From Porphyra umbilicalis (taxonomy: Eukaryota > Rhodophyta > Bangiophyceae > Bangiales > Bangiaceae), in the NCBI GenBank assembly GCA_002049455.2, contig KV919048.1, positions 38,213 to 102,212 of the forward strand: a stretch of DNA of 64,000 nucleotides. Reading direction: 5' to 3'. Position numbers and translations under genes: made by a program. The notes below the pieces were generated by a model. That model did no database searches. It was not told the origin of the DNA and saw only the letters and a list, made by a program, of their open reading frames with translations. Each line of letters begins with the position of its first letter. The stretch's first letter is position 1. Below are positions 11,037 through 20,705 of this stretch, in pieces.

Positions 11037-13727
11037 TCAATCCCTCCCCGCTGCGACCGGGTCCCTCGCTGGCCGGCCGGCGCCAGTCTTGAAGCCCTCG
11101 GAAAGGGACTTCCCCTCGGCCGCCTCCGCCTTGCCACTAGCAGCGGCCACGGCGGCGGCGGCCACAGCAGCGGCCGCCTCCAAGCTGCCGCCAGATGGCG
11201 GCACCGCCACCGCCACCCGCGGCGCATCTGCCGGCGTGCCAGATGGTGGCGCAGCGGCGACCACAACTGTCGGCGTGCCAGATGGTGGCGCAGCGGCGAC
11301 CACAACTGCCGCCGCAGGTGCGTCCGCAGCCGGCTGCAATGGCCGCCCCGGCACGCCCTTGACTGGCGCCGCGGACGCGGCGGGTGTTGCGTCGCGCCGT
11401 GTCGACCCCGTCGCCATCCGGGTAGACGCCGGCAGGCCCGCCGGCACGGGGGCGCCGCGGGGCGGCCCCGACCCCGACGACACCCCGGCGGCGCCGCCCG
11501 TCGCGGGCACCCGCACGGGCGCCACTGGCGGCGCCTTGCGCAGCGTGCCCGTCGCGGCCAGCCGCACTTCCTCCCCCGTCAGGGTCTCGTGCTCCAATAG
11601 CGACCCCGCGAGCGCGTGGAGCTCTGCAACCTTTTCCCCCAGCAGCGCCTCGGCGCGTGCGTACGACGCGTCGAGGAGCGCCTTGGTTTCGGCATTGATC
11701 ACCGCCCGCGTGGCAGACGACTCCTCGGCCTTGTCATACGCCGCCTTGCCGAGCTTGTCACTCATCCCGTAGCGGGTAACCATCGCCTCGGCCAGCCGGG
11801 TGGCCTGCTCAAAGTCCGACGACGCACCGGACGTGACGTGGTCTTCCCCAAAGACCAGCGCCTCGGCCGCGCGACCGGCCATCATCACATCCAAGCGGGC
11901 GAGCATCTGCCGCCGGGAGAGAGACGTAGTGTCCCGCTCCGGCAGCTGCATGACCATGCCGAGGGCGCGTCCGCGGGGGACGACCGTCGCCTTATGGACC
12001 GGGTCCGCGCCAGGGGTGTACGTGGCTACGAGCGCGTGGCCGCCCTCGTGGTAAGCCGTCAGCCGCCGGTTTTCGGGGCTGATCTCTGCGCTCCGCCGCT
12101 CCGCGCCCATGAGGATCTTGTCCTTGGCAAACTCAAAGTGCCGGTGCGCGACCTCCTTGCACCCGTTCAGGGCCGCTTGCAACGCGGCAATGTTGGCCAA
12201 GTTGGCCAACTCCGCGCCCGTAAAGCCGGGCGTGCCCCGCGCGAGGACATCCAGCTTGACGTCTGGCCCGAGGGGCATGTGGGAGGTATGAAGCTGGAGG
12301 ATCTCCCCACGGCCACGCACGTCAGGCGGCTGCACGACAACGTTGCGGTCAAAGCGACCGGGCCGCACGAGCGCCTTGTCGAGAGATTCGGGGAAGTTGG
12401 TCGCCCCAATAACAATGATACCGTCCGTCGGAGTAAAGCCGTCGAGCTCCACCAGGAGCTGATTCAGCGTCATCTTCATGTACTGCTGGTCCTTGGGGTT
12501 CCGCTTCCCGCCAATCGCGTCAATCTCGTCAATGAAGACGATGCACGGGGAGGAGCGTTTAGCGGCGGCAAAGAGCTCGCGCACACGACGCGCGCCGACG
12601 CCCACAAACATCTCCTCAAACTCCGAGCCGGACGCGTAGAAGAAGGGCACCCCCGCTTCGCCAGCAATCGCACGTGCCAGGAGCGTCTTACCCGTTCCAG
12701 GCGGGCCAGTCAGCAGTACGCCCTTAGGCAACCGCCCGCCCAGTCGAGTAAAGGTCTTCGGCGACCGCAGGTACTCAACCATCTCCTCCAGCTCTGCCTT
12801 GGCCTCGTCGCAGCCCTTCACATCCGAAAAGCGCTTGGACGCGGCACCATCTTTGGTCGACTCGGGCTGCACGTTGGTGTTGACGCCGACACCCCGCCCG
12901 ACGCCGCGGTCCTCCATAAAAGCGCCCACGCCGGCGAGGAGCAAAAAAGTCGTACCGAGCGACCGAAACGTGCGCCACGCTTGGGTGGCCATGGACGGCT
13001 CTGCCAGTCGCACATTGACGGGCTCCCCCGCCGCTGACGCCGCCGCCACGGCTGGATTGACGGTCGCCGCGCCGCCTGCGCCGCCCGCGCCGCCCACACC
13101 GCCCGCGCCGCCCACACCGCCCACGCCGCCCGCACCCATGATATTGGTGCTCCACGAGGACATGGAGGGCGCCGCCGCCGAGGCCATCCCAAACCCACCG
13201 ACGCGCCCACTAGCAAACCCGCTGGTCTCGGGCGCGACCCCGCCGAAGGACGACGCTGCTGCTCTCTCTGCCTCGTAGCCGGCCGACGTCGTGCTGACGG
13301 CCGGCGCCTCCACCGCCACCGCCGACGCCGGCATCTCACCTGCCGCGCGCTGCAGCACCTGGGGAAGGCGGGTGCGGTCAAAGCGGCCAGTGGCCACCAG
13401 GGCCTTGATGTACTCTTTGGCGACGGGCTCACCAACCGCGTGACGACCGCGGTCTACGCGGCGGAGGACCGCTTCGGGGGAGACTGCGTTCAGCTCCCGC
13501 AAGTAGGCTGCCTGCGCCACTGCATCAGAGGAACGCGCATCCGCTTCACGCTCCAGCCGCGCCAGCCGCCTTGATGCCGTTGAAGCCACTGTCGACGAGG
13601 TGTACGGCCGCCCTGTCTGACGGACCGTACTCCGAACCAGCAGGCCCAGACTGCAGATGACAGAAGAGCCGAGGGCCAACCGACCACGAGACAAACAATG
13701 AAAAGAGAACGAGCAGGGAAAGGCCAT
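11037..13727 (-). CDS. Mitochondrial i-AAA protease, YME1/FtsH family
   Basis: ATP-driven membrane metalloprotease of the mitochondrial inner membrane with its active site facing the intermembrane space. The 896-residue frame starts at the ATG at 13727, with an Arg/Ser-rich, acid-poor presequence that fits mitochondrial import. A helical region [13 protein letters not shown]...[19 protein letters not shown] is typical of YME1/FTSH4/FTSH11 N-termini, and a short hydrophobic segment ([18 protein letters not shown]) can span the membrane. The AAA module has Walker A GPPGTGKT at 341-348, Walker [14 protein letters not shown] and the SRH with RPGRFDR. The zinc site is HEGGH at 560-564 with its downstream Asp region. 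After the peptidase domain comes an unusual Ala/Pro/Val-rich tail of about 150 residues holding a 13-residue tandem repeat. A possible upstream exon would use a GTAAGTGG donor at 13874; this is uncertain. Confidence 0.93.
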   Translation of the reverse strand: MAFPCSFSFHCLSRGRLALGSSVICSLGLLVRSTVRQTGRPYTSSTVASTASRRLARLEREADARSSDAVAQAAYLRELNAVSPEAVLRRVDRGRHAVGEPVAKEYIKALVATGRFDRTRLPQVLQRAAGEMPASAVAVEAPAVSTTSAGYEAERAAASSFGGVAPETSGFASGRVGGFGMASAAAPSMSSWSTNIMGAGGVGGVGGAGGVGGAGGAGGAATVNPAVAAASAAGEPVNVRLAEPSMATQAWRTFRSLGTTFLLLAGVGAFMEDRGVGRGVGVNTNVQPESTKDGAASKRFSDVKGCDEAKAELEEMVEYLRSPKTFTRLGGRLPKGVLLTGPPGTGKTLLARAIAGEAGVPFFYASGSEFEEMFVGVGARRVRELFAAAKRSSPCIVFIDEIDAIGGKRNPKDQQYMKMTLNQLLVELDGFTPTDGIIVIGATNFPESLDKALVRPGRFDRNVVVQPPDVRGRGEILQLHTSHMPLGPDVKLDVLARGTPGFTGAELANLANIAALQAALNGCKEVAHRHFEFAKDKILMGAERRSAEISPENRRLTAYHEGGHALVATYTPGADPVHKATVVPRGRALGMVMQLPERDTTSLSRRQMLARLDVMMAGRAAEALVFGEDHVTSGASSDFEQATRLAEAMVTRYGMSDKLGKAAYDKAEESSATRAVINAETKALLDASYARAEALLGEKVAELHALAGSLLEHETLTGEEVRLAATGTLRKAPPVAPVRVPATGGAAGVSSGSGPPRGAPVPAGLPASTRMATGSTRRDATPAASAAPVKGVPGRPLQPAADAPAAAVVVAAAPPSGTPTVVVAAAPPSGTPADAPRVAVAVPPSGGSLEAAAAVAAAAVAAASGKAEAAEGKSLSEGFKTGAGRPARDPVAAGRD
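11232..11309. repeat. 39-bp tandem repeat coding the protease tail
   Basis: Two adjacent, almost identical 39-bp units (11232-11270 and 11271-11309) encode two copies of a 13-residue Ala/Val/Pro block ([12 protein letters not shown]). They lie in the low-complexity C-terminal tail, so copy-number change keeps the frame. Confidence 0.85.
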
Positions 13728-14148
13728 GTCAGTAAAACCTCTGCTCTGCCCCGGGCTCACGAAGCTGGACACGCTGTCTACAGTACAGATGAGTGATATG
13801 GGGGAGCTTGCGTCTGACGAAGCTCACAGCAAGGAGCCTCCGAAACGTCAATAAGAAGAGGCCAGACCACTTACGGGTGATGTTGCCGCAAGCGCGCACA
13901 AGCGAGGAGCTCCGCACGAGCTGCGGCCATGGTGACCAGGCCGGGCGCGCTAAGGCAAGCCACCAACAAAAAGAGAAACGATCAAGGGTCCGCTTCGCCA
14001 CGCCCGAGGTGTCAGGAAAGCATAAAAGATGAGCACACCGCAGTCCAGAGACTGGAAGGAGCACCGTCCCCCTCTGCCCGTACCTACCTTGGGTGTGGTG
14101 ACCCGAGGTATGGCAAACGTCGCGGCAGTGTGCTGCTGACGAAGGATA
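13728..14148. other. Region upstream of the protease gene
   Basis: It should contain the protease promoter and possibly a short first exon. A minus-strand ATG in CCATGGCCGCAG near 13930 is followed by a good GTAAGTGG donor at 13874, but the matching acceptor is ambiguous. No other gene recognised. Confidence 0.4.
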
Positions 14149-14170
14149 CAGTGCAACCCCTCACTTGACC
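14149..14170 (+). repeat. Left terminal inverted repeat of the pogo element
   Basis: These 22 bp are exactly complementary in reverse to 16848-16869 and are preceded by TA. Confidence 0.93.
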
Positions 14171-14314
14171 TGGGGTAGGACATGAGAGTGGCCCTCCGCG
14201 TCCGATCCATCATCTTTCAATGACACGCCTTGAGGTGCGTTTCCACGGACAGGCTGTGTCGAACGAGCCTCAATTTTACCAACTAAGTTCTCGCAAGTTC
14301 CGACCAATTGACGA

Positions 14315-14337
14315 CCGAGCGAATCAATTTCGCTCGG
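14315..14337. repeat. Perfect 9-bp hairpin inside the pogo element
   Basis: The stem CCGAGCGAA pairs with TTCGCTCGG around a five-base loop, in the noncoding part between the left end and the transposase stop. It may be a subterminal transposase site or a transcript 3' structure. Confidence 0.6.
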
Positions 14338-14709
14338 CTTGGTTGCTCATGGCTTGTCTCTGTCGGACGCGGCACAGATCCGTCTTGGTCGTGGTCACCT
14401 GTCGAGCCGACTGCCGCTTTGACTTGGCGAACTCAGAGCCACAAGCAGCGACAACCCACTGAACGTGCAATGAGAGAAGCCGCGCGGGTGCGGACCAGTT
14501 GTGGGGGATGGGGGACAACCAATGCGTGTGCTCGGGCCACGCGTGGTCCAGTGCGTGATGTTGCGCACCGCGTCACCTGTCTAAATCATGCTGTGCGCCG
14601 GAAAACTCCTCCCCCAGCTTGCGTCGGTATGCAAGCTGGCTGCCGCTCAGGCGAGGTCGGCTCAGGCTCCGGTTGGCATCAGATAAGCGAGATAGAGAAG
14701 ATAATTTTA

Positions 14710-16488
14710 TCACCACGTCTCGGTCTCCTCACCCACTGCAGCAAAGATAGAATCTGGGCTGGTCTCCTCATCCAACCACTGCACAATAACGTCGAGTGCA
14801 TCTGGGTGAGTCCCCGACACAAAATGATTCGCACTGGGAGCTTCGCCCGCTGCACTGCCGTCCGGCTCGAGACTGCGCGCCTGGCCGAGCATCGTCACAA
14901 TCTCCCGGGCATCGTCGACCCGCGGCGCCGCCGGTTCGGGCACGCCCGCCGCCACCGCCTCCAGGCGGGCCCGAATCTTGTCGTGCACGTCCACCGGAGT
15001 GCAGCTGGCCCGTAGCCAGCAACGCATGATGGACGCGGGAGTCACTGCGTCAAACGCCGCCTTGACGAATTGCATTGCGTCGAGCACATGCGGGCTCCGA
15101 CCATCCGCCACGCCCAAGGCTCCCGGCTTCGCCCGTGTCTCGCGCGCCTTGCGTGCGGCACGCTCGTCCGACGTTTCGTCAAAGTGCTTGTCAAACGTCG
15201 TGAGCATGCCGAGCATCATCTCGCGTCTGTACGTGGTCTTCGTTGCGTTAATCACGCCTTGATCACAGGGTTGAAAACGCGCCGTCGTGTTCGGCGGCAA
15301 CCAATCAATGTCGAAGCGGGCATTTTTTGCCGACGCATCGTGACCCGACGCATTGTCCATCACCAGGAAGCCCCGCTTGTTCGTGAACGTAGCCCATTCG
15401 TCGCTTAGGTCGGTCAACCACTTGGCGTAGACCGTGGAGTCCATCCACCCTTTTCGTTGGGAATAATACCGTACCGGTAGGTCGGAGTTCCCGCGGAAGC
15501 AGACCGGCTGAGCCGCCTTGCCAATGACAGCAATTGACTTGAAGGTTCCTGTCGCATTGACCGTGATGATGAGCGTGATTCGCGCCTTGGCCCGTTGTAG
15601 CTCCGTCCCGCGCGCCTCCTTGGCGTCACACTCGAGAACGTAGGAGTTGGATGGAGCGAGTTGATAAAACAATGCAGCCTCGTCCATGTTCAGTATACTC
15701 TCAGGATCCATACCAACCATCTTCTCCCGCAATACAGCCATCCTCTTCTCTCCCTCCACCAAGTCAATCCCTCCCCCCGACCCATGCAAATGCACACTCC
15801 GTATCGCGTGGCGCTTAACCCATCGGTCCACAAACCCGTTGGAAGCCGCAAAGTGCTTCCCCGGGTAGTGTCGACGAGCGAGCTCGCTCGCCTTGACTTG
15901 CAGAGCATGTCGAGAGATAGGCATCTTTTTGCGGCCCATCGATCGAATACGCATAAACCACTCAAAAAGCAGTTGGTCAACGAGCGGAAAGCGGCACACT
16001 TGGATGCAGCGGGCTCCCAGAGGCACACCGCGGGCGGCGGCCGCCCAGGAGTTGACACGCCCCTGCCACACGCCGTATATCGCCCGCTTGGTGACACCGT
16101 AGCGTGCAGCCAGCGCCTCCCGCGGCACCTTGTCAGCGCACTGCGTGATGATCAACAGCTTCTCCCCCAACAAGAGGGAGCCACGGATCTTGCGCTCCTT
16201 GCTGGATGGAAGTGTACTCGTTGATGGCGCTGCCACAACCGGCGCAGCCGGAGTCGCGGTCACCGCGAGAGGGGGGGGGGTGGTTGCTCCCGTGGCCGCG
16301 GCGTCTCGCACCGTGTTATGCACGACGCCCAGAGCGGTCGCTGCGGCAGAGTTCAGAGCCTCGATGGCTTCTGAGCTCGCGCCTACGACAGCGGAGGCAT
16401 TGGGAGCCAAAGCCGCCGCCGTGAGCAGAGACGCAATGAAAGAGAGAGGCTGGGATTGGGGGGTGGGGGCGGGAGAAGCACCCTCCAT
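14710..16488 (-). CDS. pogo/Tigger transposase (CENP-B-like)
   Basis: Cuts and joins the transposon ends. The start chosen is the ATG at 16488 (MEGASPAPTPQ), giving 592 residues; the frame stays open to 16620, but the extra part is low complexity. An N-terminal psq/CENPB-N helix-turn-helix (LLLGEKLLIITQCADKVP...YGVTKRAIYGVW) is followed by a Tc5-type helix-turn-helix ending NGFVDRWVKRHAI. The DDE/D domain shows D269 in ILNMDEAALFY, D378 in FLVMDNASGH and D409 in QPCDQGVI. Exactly 30 residues lie between the last two, the DD30D spacing known for pogo. No frameshift or stop is present. A short acidic tail after the catalytic core is family-typical. Confidence 0.93.
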   Translation of the reverse strand: MEGASPAPTPQSQPLSFIASLLTAAALAPNASAVVGASSEAIEALNSAAATALGVVHNTVRDAAATGATTPPPLAVTATPAAPVVAAPSTSTLPSSKERKIRGSLLLGEKLLIITQCADKVPREALAARYGVTKRAIYGVWQGRVNSWAAAARGVPLGARCIQVCRFPLVDQLLFEWFMRIRSMGRKKMPISRHALQVKASELARRHYPGKHFAASNGFVDRWVKRHAIRSVHLHGSGGGIDLVEGEKRMAVLREKMVGMDPESILNMDEAALFYQLAPSNSYVLECDAKEARGTELQRAKARITLIITVNATGTFKSIAVIGKAAQPVCFRGNSDLPVRYYSQRKGWMDSTVYAKWLTDLSDEWATFTNKRGFLVMDNASGHDASAKNARFDIDWLPPNTTARFQPCDQGVINATKTTYRREMMLGMLTTFDKHFDETSDERAARKARETRAKPGALGVADGRSPHVLDAMQFVKAAFDAVTPASIMRCWLRASCTPVDVHDKIRARLEAVAAGVPEPAAPRVDDAREIVTMLGQARSLEPDGSAAGEAPSANHFVSGTHPDALDVIVQWLDEETSPDSIFAAVGEETETW

Positions 16489-16847
16489 CTTACAATGGAG
16501 GGGCAAAGGAGATGTCTGGGGATGGCGGAGGAAAAGAACTGTCGGTGCGGGGAAAGACGGTCGACGGCGACCGCTGTTGGCCGCTTGGTGAGGTGACTGT
16601 GGAGGTGGCCAGCTGCGCATGTTGACGTGAGAGGAAAAGTCGGTTGTGCGTGGGGCAGTACCCCAGAAATGAGAGTCAAAAATACAATATGTCCTGCTTT
16701 CAAGTACATATGGCCCCCATAAAAGCTGATTCTATGATGCAAACGCACATGCATGGAAGGCGACAAATAAATCCAAAATAGTTTATCTATGGGGGCTACT
16801 GAGGTGGACCCTCCCCTCAGTTGTGCCGATCGGAACAACTGCGGGAC

Positions 16848-16869
16848 GGTCAAGTGAGGGGTTGCACTG
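16848..16869 (-). repeat. Right terminal inverted repeat of the pogo element
   Basis: A perfect 22-bp match to the inverted left end, followed by TA. Confidence 0.93.
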
Positions 16870-17287
16870 TACGGGACGACGCAGGTCGTCGTGCGGTGCT
16901 GCGCTGGCCGTCTTCCACTACCAAGTCCCTCCTACTGAGGCCGGCAGAGGTGTCAAGTTCCCGTTTAACTACTTGACAGTGCTTGTATACTTAACGTACG
17001 GTTGGATTTTTTCTCCTATCCAGGACGCTAATGCCGGGTCTATTCTGGCGCGTGGGGTTGCGGTGGTGCGTGCTCCGAGACACCTCGGGTGGCCACAACC
17101 CGCCTGTGCAGGTATGTGGGGTTACCGCAAGTCGATGGTGGCAGGCTCCTTGCCCTCTCCCCTCCCCAGAGGGCGCCCCGCCGCTTGGCTGCTTGACTGA
17201 CTGGCTGCTCATCCCCCACCACCCCCGGGCCTCCTCTCCCAGCTCTGTTCGCAACACCGGCTGCACCGGCATCTCCGTCAGGAGACC
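16870..17287. other. Region between the pogo element and the gag remnant
   Basis: No gene recognised. It probably includes the leader of the Copia-like element, but no LTR end, TG start or primer-binding site could be identified with confidence. Confidence 0.4.
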
Positions 17288-18855
17288 ATGGCCGACTCGG
17301 ACGCATCGTGGGGCTACGTCGCGCCGCTGGACGACGAATACCCCTCGTGGTCCATCCAGTTTCAAGCGTTCCTGGTGTTTCACGACCTGTGGGACGTCGT
17401 GCAGAACGGGGTCGACGCGGCTCCCGAGCTAGCGGCCGAGAACGCGGCGGCCGACGGCGCGGTGGCCGCCACGGCCGCAGCCGCGGCACATGCGGAGCTC
17501 GTTCGGCGGGACCGACGGGCGCACGCGGCCATCCTGCTCGGGGTCAAGCAGCGCCACCGGGGCACGGTGTCGGCGGCCAAGACGGCGCGGGCGGCGTGGC
17601 TCGCCCTCGAGGCGGTGGGGCTGAGGACGGCCCGCGCGCGGCGGCAGCGTCTGAACCGTGAGCTCGGCTTCCTCGAGCGCGGGGCGGCCGAGTCAGCCCT
17701 ATCCTATGCGCGCCGCGCAAAGGCCCTGGCAGAGGACCTGGTCGCCGTCGGCGAGCTGGAGAAGGTCGCCAACATGATGGCCATATTCCAAGCGTTGGAC
17801 GGCGTCGCGGTCGACCACGAGGGCCTCGCCGAAGCCCTCCATTTTGACTTGGATTCCTTGACGTGGGACCGCTTCCTGGCTGCCGTCGAGCGTGCAGAGA
17901 CGATGAACGAGATGCGAGCGGCTCGGCGGGGGGGGGAGGGGCTCCTCGGGAGGGGGGCAGCAGCGGCGGCCGCCGGTCGCCGCGTGGCGCTAAGAGCATT
18001 GTTAACAATGAGATGCTATCCCCATATTCAAGCCACGTTGCACAACGTGTCCCATTAAGCACCTGAAGTCCGATGTAACACCACTTTTTAGACGAAGAAG
18101 CCCTTTTTTTTGTTCGGGCCATGGAAATCGAACTACCTACTTGATTCTAGCTTCCGCTGACCAAGAATAGCTTTGCGGCTATCGCTTTTCTATTTCGAGT
18201 CGGAATAGCTTTTAGGATAGCCGAGGCTATCTCACGGGGGCCTCTGATTGGCCCATGTGATGGATCAACGACCCGTTTCACAGCAAATAGTAGCACGTGG
18301 CTGCAACGTGTGCGCCACGTCTGCAAGATTGACTGCCAGTTTCTTCTGGGCAGAGGTGGTGGGAACGTCCGCAAGAGCTGTCGTGCATGGCAATGGTCCT
18401 ACAGTGACGTCCTTCTAGGCGTGGTCGTCATCAAGTGCTGCACATTTTGACCTGTTTCTTTGTCCGTCTGCCGACGAGCGTTCTCTGCGCCTTCGTTATG
18501 GTTGATACGGCTGCTCACCACAGTTGTCATCTGCCGCTGCAGTGAATCAAGTCCTGGCAGAAAATATCGTCTTGATCGGGCCCAGACAAGGCCTGGTGTA
18601 AGGAAACCTGCGGGTACTTAGGCTCATGACAGCACAGCAGCCAACCGCTGACGTACATGTGGCTGTCTAAGGACGCGGACTTGGTTCTAGAATGGAATAG
18701 CCGATAGCGATAGCCTGAGTTGTTGGCAATGCTCTAAGGCGGTTATGTGTTGGGCGTGCAACAAGCAGGGCCACCGCCGCCGGGACTGCTGGTCGGTGCA
18801 CCCTGAGAAGCGGCGCGACGGTGGCGGGCGTGCCATGACGGAGTTGATCATGTGA
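17288..18855 (+). pseudogene. Ty1/Copia-type gag remnant, interrupted by a MITE
   Basis: The first 235 or so codons encode a gag/UBN2-like protein (SWSIQFQAFLVFHDLWDVV near the start, then RAAWLALEAVG and a long helical part). The frame is cut at 17991 by an inserted element that ends at 18734. Past it, a retroviral-type zinc knuckle with the exact C-x2-C-x4-H-x4-C spacing (CWACNKQGHRRRDC) is encoded at 18748-18789, and the frame closes at 18855. Removing the insert and one target copy keeps the register, yet the knuckle is in a different frame from the 5' part. A further indel is therefore needed, most simply in the G runs near 17925-17960. No protease, integrase or reverse transcriptase of this element follows, so it is a dead fragment. 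Confidence 0.75.
17994..18734. mobile_element. Harbinger-like MITE inside gag
   Basis: The 741-bp insert has ends GAGCATTG(TT)AACAA and, inverted, GAGCATTG(CC)AACAA, so 13 of the first 15 bases match. Both sides carry TAA (17991-17993 and 18735-18737), a 3-bp TWA-type target duplication as used by PIF/Harbinger elements. The insert is richer in A/T than its surroundings, has no coding capacity, and has subterminal AATAGC(C/T) motifs in opposed orientation. Confidence 0.75.
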
Positions 18856-19527
18856 GCGGCCGGCCGGGTGCGTGCCGACGTTGGGGGAGGGGGGTGACAA
18901 CAAGGTACCCGTGCCGCCCTCTGTCGTGACGGTGGTGAACCGAGCTGTTGGGGGCATCTCTTGGGTTAGCGGCGCGCGCTCTGGTTGAGGCCTTCGCGGG
19001 GATGGTAGATGCCATAGCACACTCCTGGACAGATGGCAGGGAGGCCCATCGGTGCAGTATTCATGTACTTGTCGTCGGCCACCATGGGTCGTCAACAGCA
19101 CACAGCTGTTCCAATACATCTGTAGGCTTTCTGTGTCTTCTTCGTTCATTTCTCGTTTCGATATTGCTGTTGCTGTGATGAAGCGGGACGGAGGGGGGGG
19201 GTGCAGTTCAACGGCGCCGAGCGTCCCGTCCTCTGTGCCGCCACTTCGTTTTTTTTCCGTCGCACGTGCGTGCCGTCGGGTTCGACACCACGGGGATCCC
19301 ACGCCCCCAGCGCGACGCGGCGCGGCTCACGGTCTACACACTGCCCCATTCGCTCCGGCGCGGGGCGACGCTTCGGAACCCAACACCTCTCCCGGAACTG
19401 GACAGAAAGCACAGCGGTCAAGGGTGTGAGCCAACGTCACAGACAGGAACGCTGGGCACCGGCTCTTCCAACCTACATCTGTACTACAATATAATAAATC
19501 ATACTCGCGGCCTCTTACACATGTGTA
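18856..19527. other. Region between the gag remnant and tRNA-Val
   Basis: No gene recognised. Overlapping open frames exist on both strands without domains. It may be decayed Copia sequence. Confidence 0.4.
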
Positions 19528-19548
19528 GCAGTCGTAGCTCAGTTGGTT

Positions 19549-19562
19549 TCGAGAGCCCAGCA
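19549..19562 (+). other. Ectopic tRNA intron 1, D-loop, 14 nt
   Basis: Excision restores GCTCAGTTGGTTAGAGC, the standard D-arm. In the precursor TTGG pairs with CCAG, leaving three-base bulges TTT and CAA. A cut after the second base of each bulge gives exactly this intron. Confidence 0.8.
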
Positions 19563-19601
19563 AGAGCGCGCGCCTCACACGCGCGAGGTCGTGGGTTCAA
19601 G

Positions 19602-19612
19602 TTCCGTGAAAG
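19602..19612 (+). other. Ectopic tRNA intron 2, T-loop, 11 nt
   Basis: In the precursor TTCA pairs with TGAA (4 bp), flanked by two three-base AGT bulges, inside the T-stem GTGGG/CCCAC. A cut after AG in both bulges removes TTCCGTGAAAG and restores the seven-base T-loop TTCAAGT. Confidence 0.88.
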
Positions 19613-19628
19613 TCCCACCGACTGTATG

Positions 19629-19633
19629 TTTTT
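19629..19633 (+). terminator. RNA polymerase III terminator
   Basis: A run of five T starts two bases after the discriminator base of tRNA-Val, as expected for a Pol III transcript end. Confidence 0.8.
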
Positions 19634-20705
19634 GTAATTCGCTTGGGAACCCGCGGGCGCGCACTGGGGGGGGAGAGCAAGGGGGGGGGGGGGGGGGGGG
19701 GTGGATATGGGCCGACCGCGACCGCCACCCGGCCACTCTCACCAGGGTTGAGGTTCGTGAGGCGTTGCCCCCGGAAATGCCAGGGGGCAGGAGAAATGGC
19801 GACCAGCTTGCGACACAGTGGGACGGGGCCTCTTCCTTAAAATTTTCTGGAGCCCGGATTGAAATAGGTGAGGGATCATCCGAACGATTTGGCCAGGTTG
19901 ATCTCAGGTTCACGTCAGGATGGGATGGGAGACATCCTCGAAAATATCCCTGGTTGAGCTTGAGACAAGCATGGGATCGTTCGAATGAGTAGTCCCTTGG
20001 AAGATTCCAAACTTGGGATGACGCGATTGCCAGGTCATTCTCCGGATGGACTTGCGGATGAAGCACGGAAGCGCTCATTTGCCGCATATTGGATGGACGA
20101 GCGAATCATCCACAGGCCTGATTGCGCGAAGGTAAGAAAACAGGCCTTGGGATGGCCGCCGAGATGGACTGCGGGATAAACGTGCGGCAGGCTGCAGGAT
20201 AAAACGCCAGATATTTTCCGGAATATTTCCGCTATAGGCCCAAGAATGAGCCTCTGTCGTGCTCTCGGAGAAATCCTGTGCGACGGTAAGTGTGCGAACA
20301 AAAGAGACAGTCTCGCCGACTGTTAAAAGGAAAGAAAATAAAGCGTACTGTCGGATACCCTCGGACACAATCCCCGAGCATGCTCACGTAGGGGCGTAAA
20401 CGTGAACATCTGAAGTGATCGTCGAAGTGTCTTCGAAGACATATAGGCACCTGAGAGCTAGGCAAGTACAAAAATATTGCAACTGGAATGTTCCTCAACA
20501 AAAGCCGGGAACAGTATCTCTTGCGTGCTGGTGGTGGCAGCACCTTACAGCGGGAGATGGCCACGGCAGAGCGGCGAGCACACCTCGCCGGCGATGTCCC
20601 AAGTCGCCTTTCCCAGTTTCGAGGTCTGCTAAGGCCAGTGCGCTTGCCTGCGCCTGCGACTGTCTCCAGGTACCTCCTCACCACTCAGTCACTCGCCAGG
20701 GCACC
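19634..20705. other. Intergenic region upstream of the Tnp2-like gene
   Basis: It holds a 21-base G run (19681-19701) and a pair of short opposed motifs, GATCATCCGAACGATT near 19875 and GATCGTTCGAATGA near 19976. No gene was recognised. It may include the 5' end of the transposon that carries the next gene, but no terminal repeat was found. Confidence 0.4.

Larger units (their letters stand above)
14149..16869. mobile_element. Complete pogo/Tigger-type DNA transposon
   Basis: The 2721-bp element has perfect 22-bp terminal inverted repeats, 14149-14170 (starts CAGTGCAACCCCTCACTT) and 16848-16869. Both ends are flanked by the dinucleotide TA (14147-14148 and 16870-16871), the target duplication of Tc1/mariner/pogo elements. 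It carries one open transposase gene on the minus strand with conserved catalytic residues. Perfect ends and an open frame point to recent activity. Confidence 0.93.
19528..19626 (+). tRNA. tRNA-Val(CAC) with two ectopic introns (D-loop and T-loop)
   Basis: Removing 14 nt (19549-19562) and 11 nt (19602-19612) leaves a 74-nt canonical tRNA. The acceptor stem GCAGTCG pairs with CGACTGT (one G-U) and the discriminator is A. The D-arm is GCTC-AGTTGGTTA-GAGC. The anticodon stem CGCGC/GCGCG encloses the loop CTCACAC with anticodon CAC (19576-19578), and the variable loop is AGGTC. The T-arm is GTGGG-TTCAAGT-CCCAC. Without removal, both the D-loop and the T-loop are abnormally long. Both excision sites can be drawn as relaxed bulge-helix-bulge folds cut by the splicing endonuclease. 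A run of five T follows. CCA is not encoded, as in eukaryotes. Introns at these places are known in red algae and archaea, not in ordinary eukaryotic tRNA genes. Confidence 0.93.

Noticed and set aside
19270-19295. B-box-like GGTTCGACACC as another tRNA
   Set aside because: No A-box, cloverleaf or anticodon arm can be drawn around it.
18667-19302. A 211-codon minus-strand frame next to the gag remnant
   Set aside because: It crosses the MITE end and the gag zinc knuckle in antisense and has no recognisable domain.
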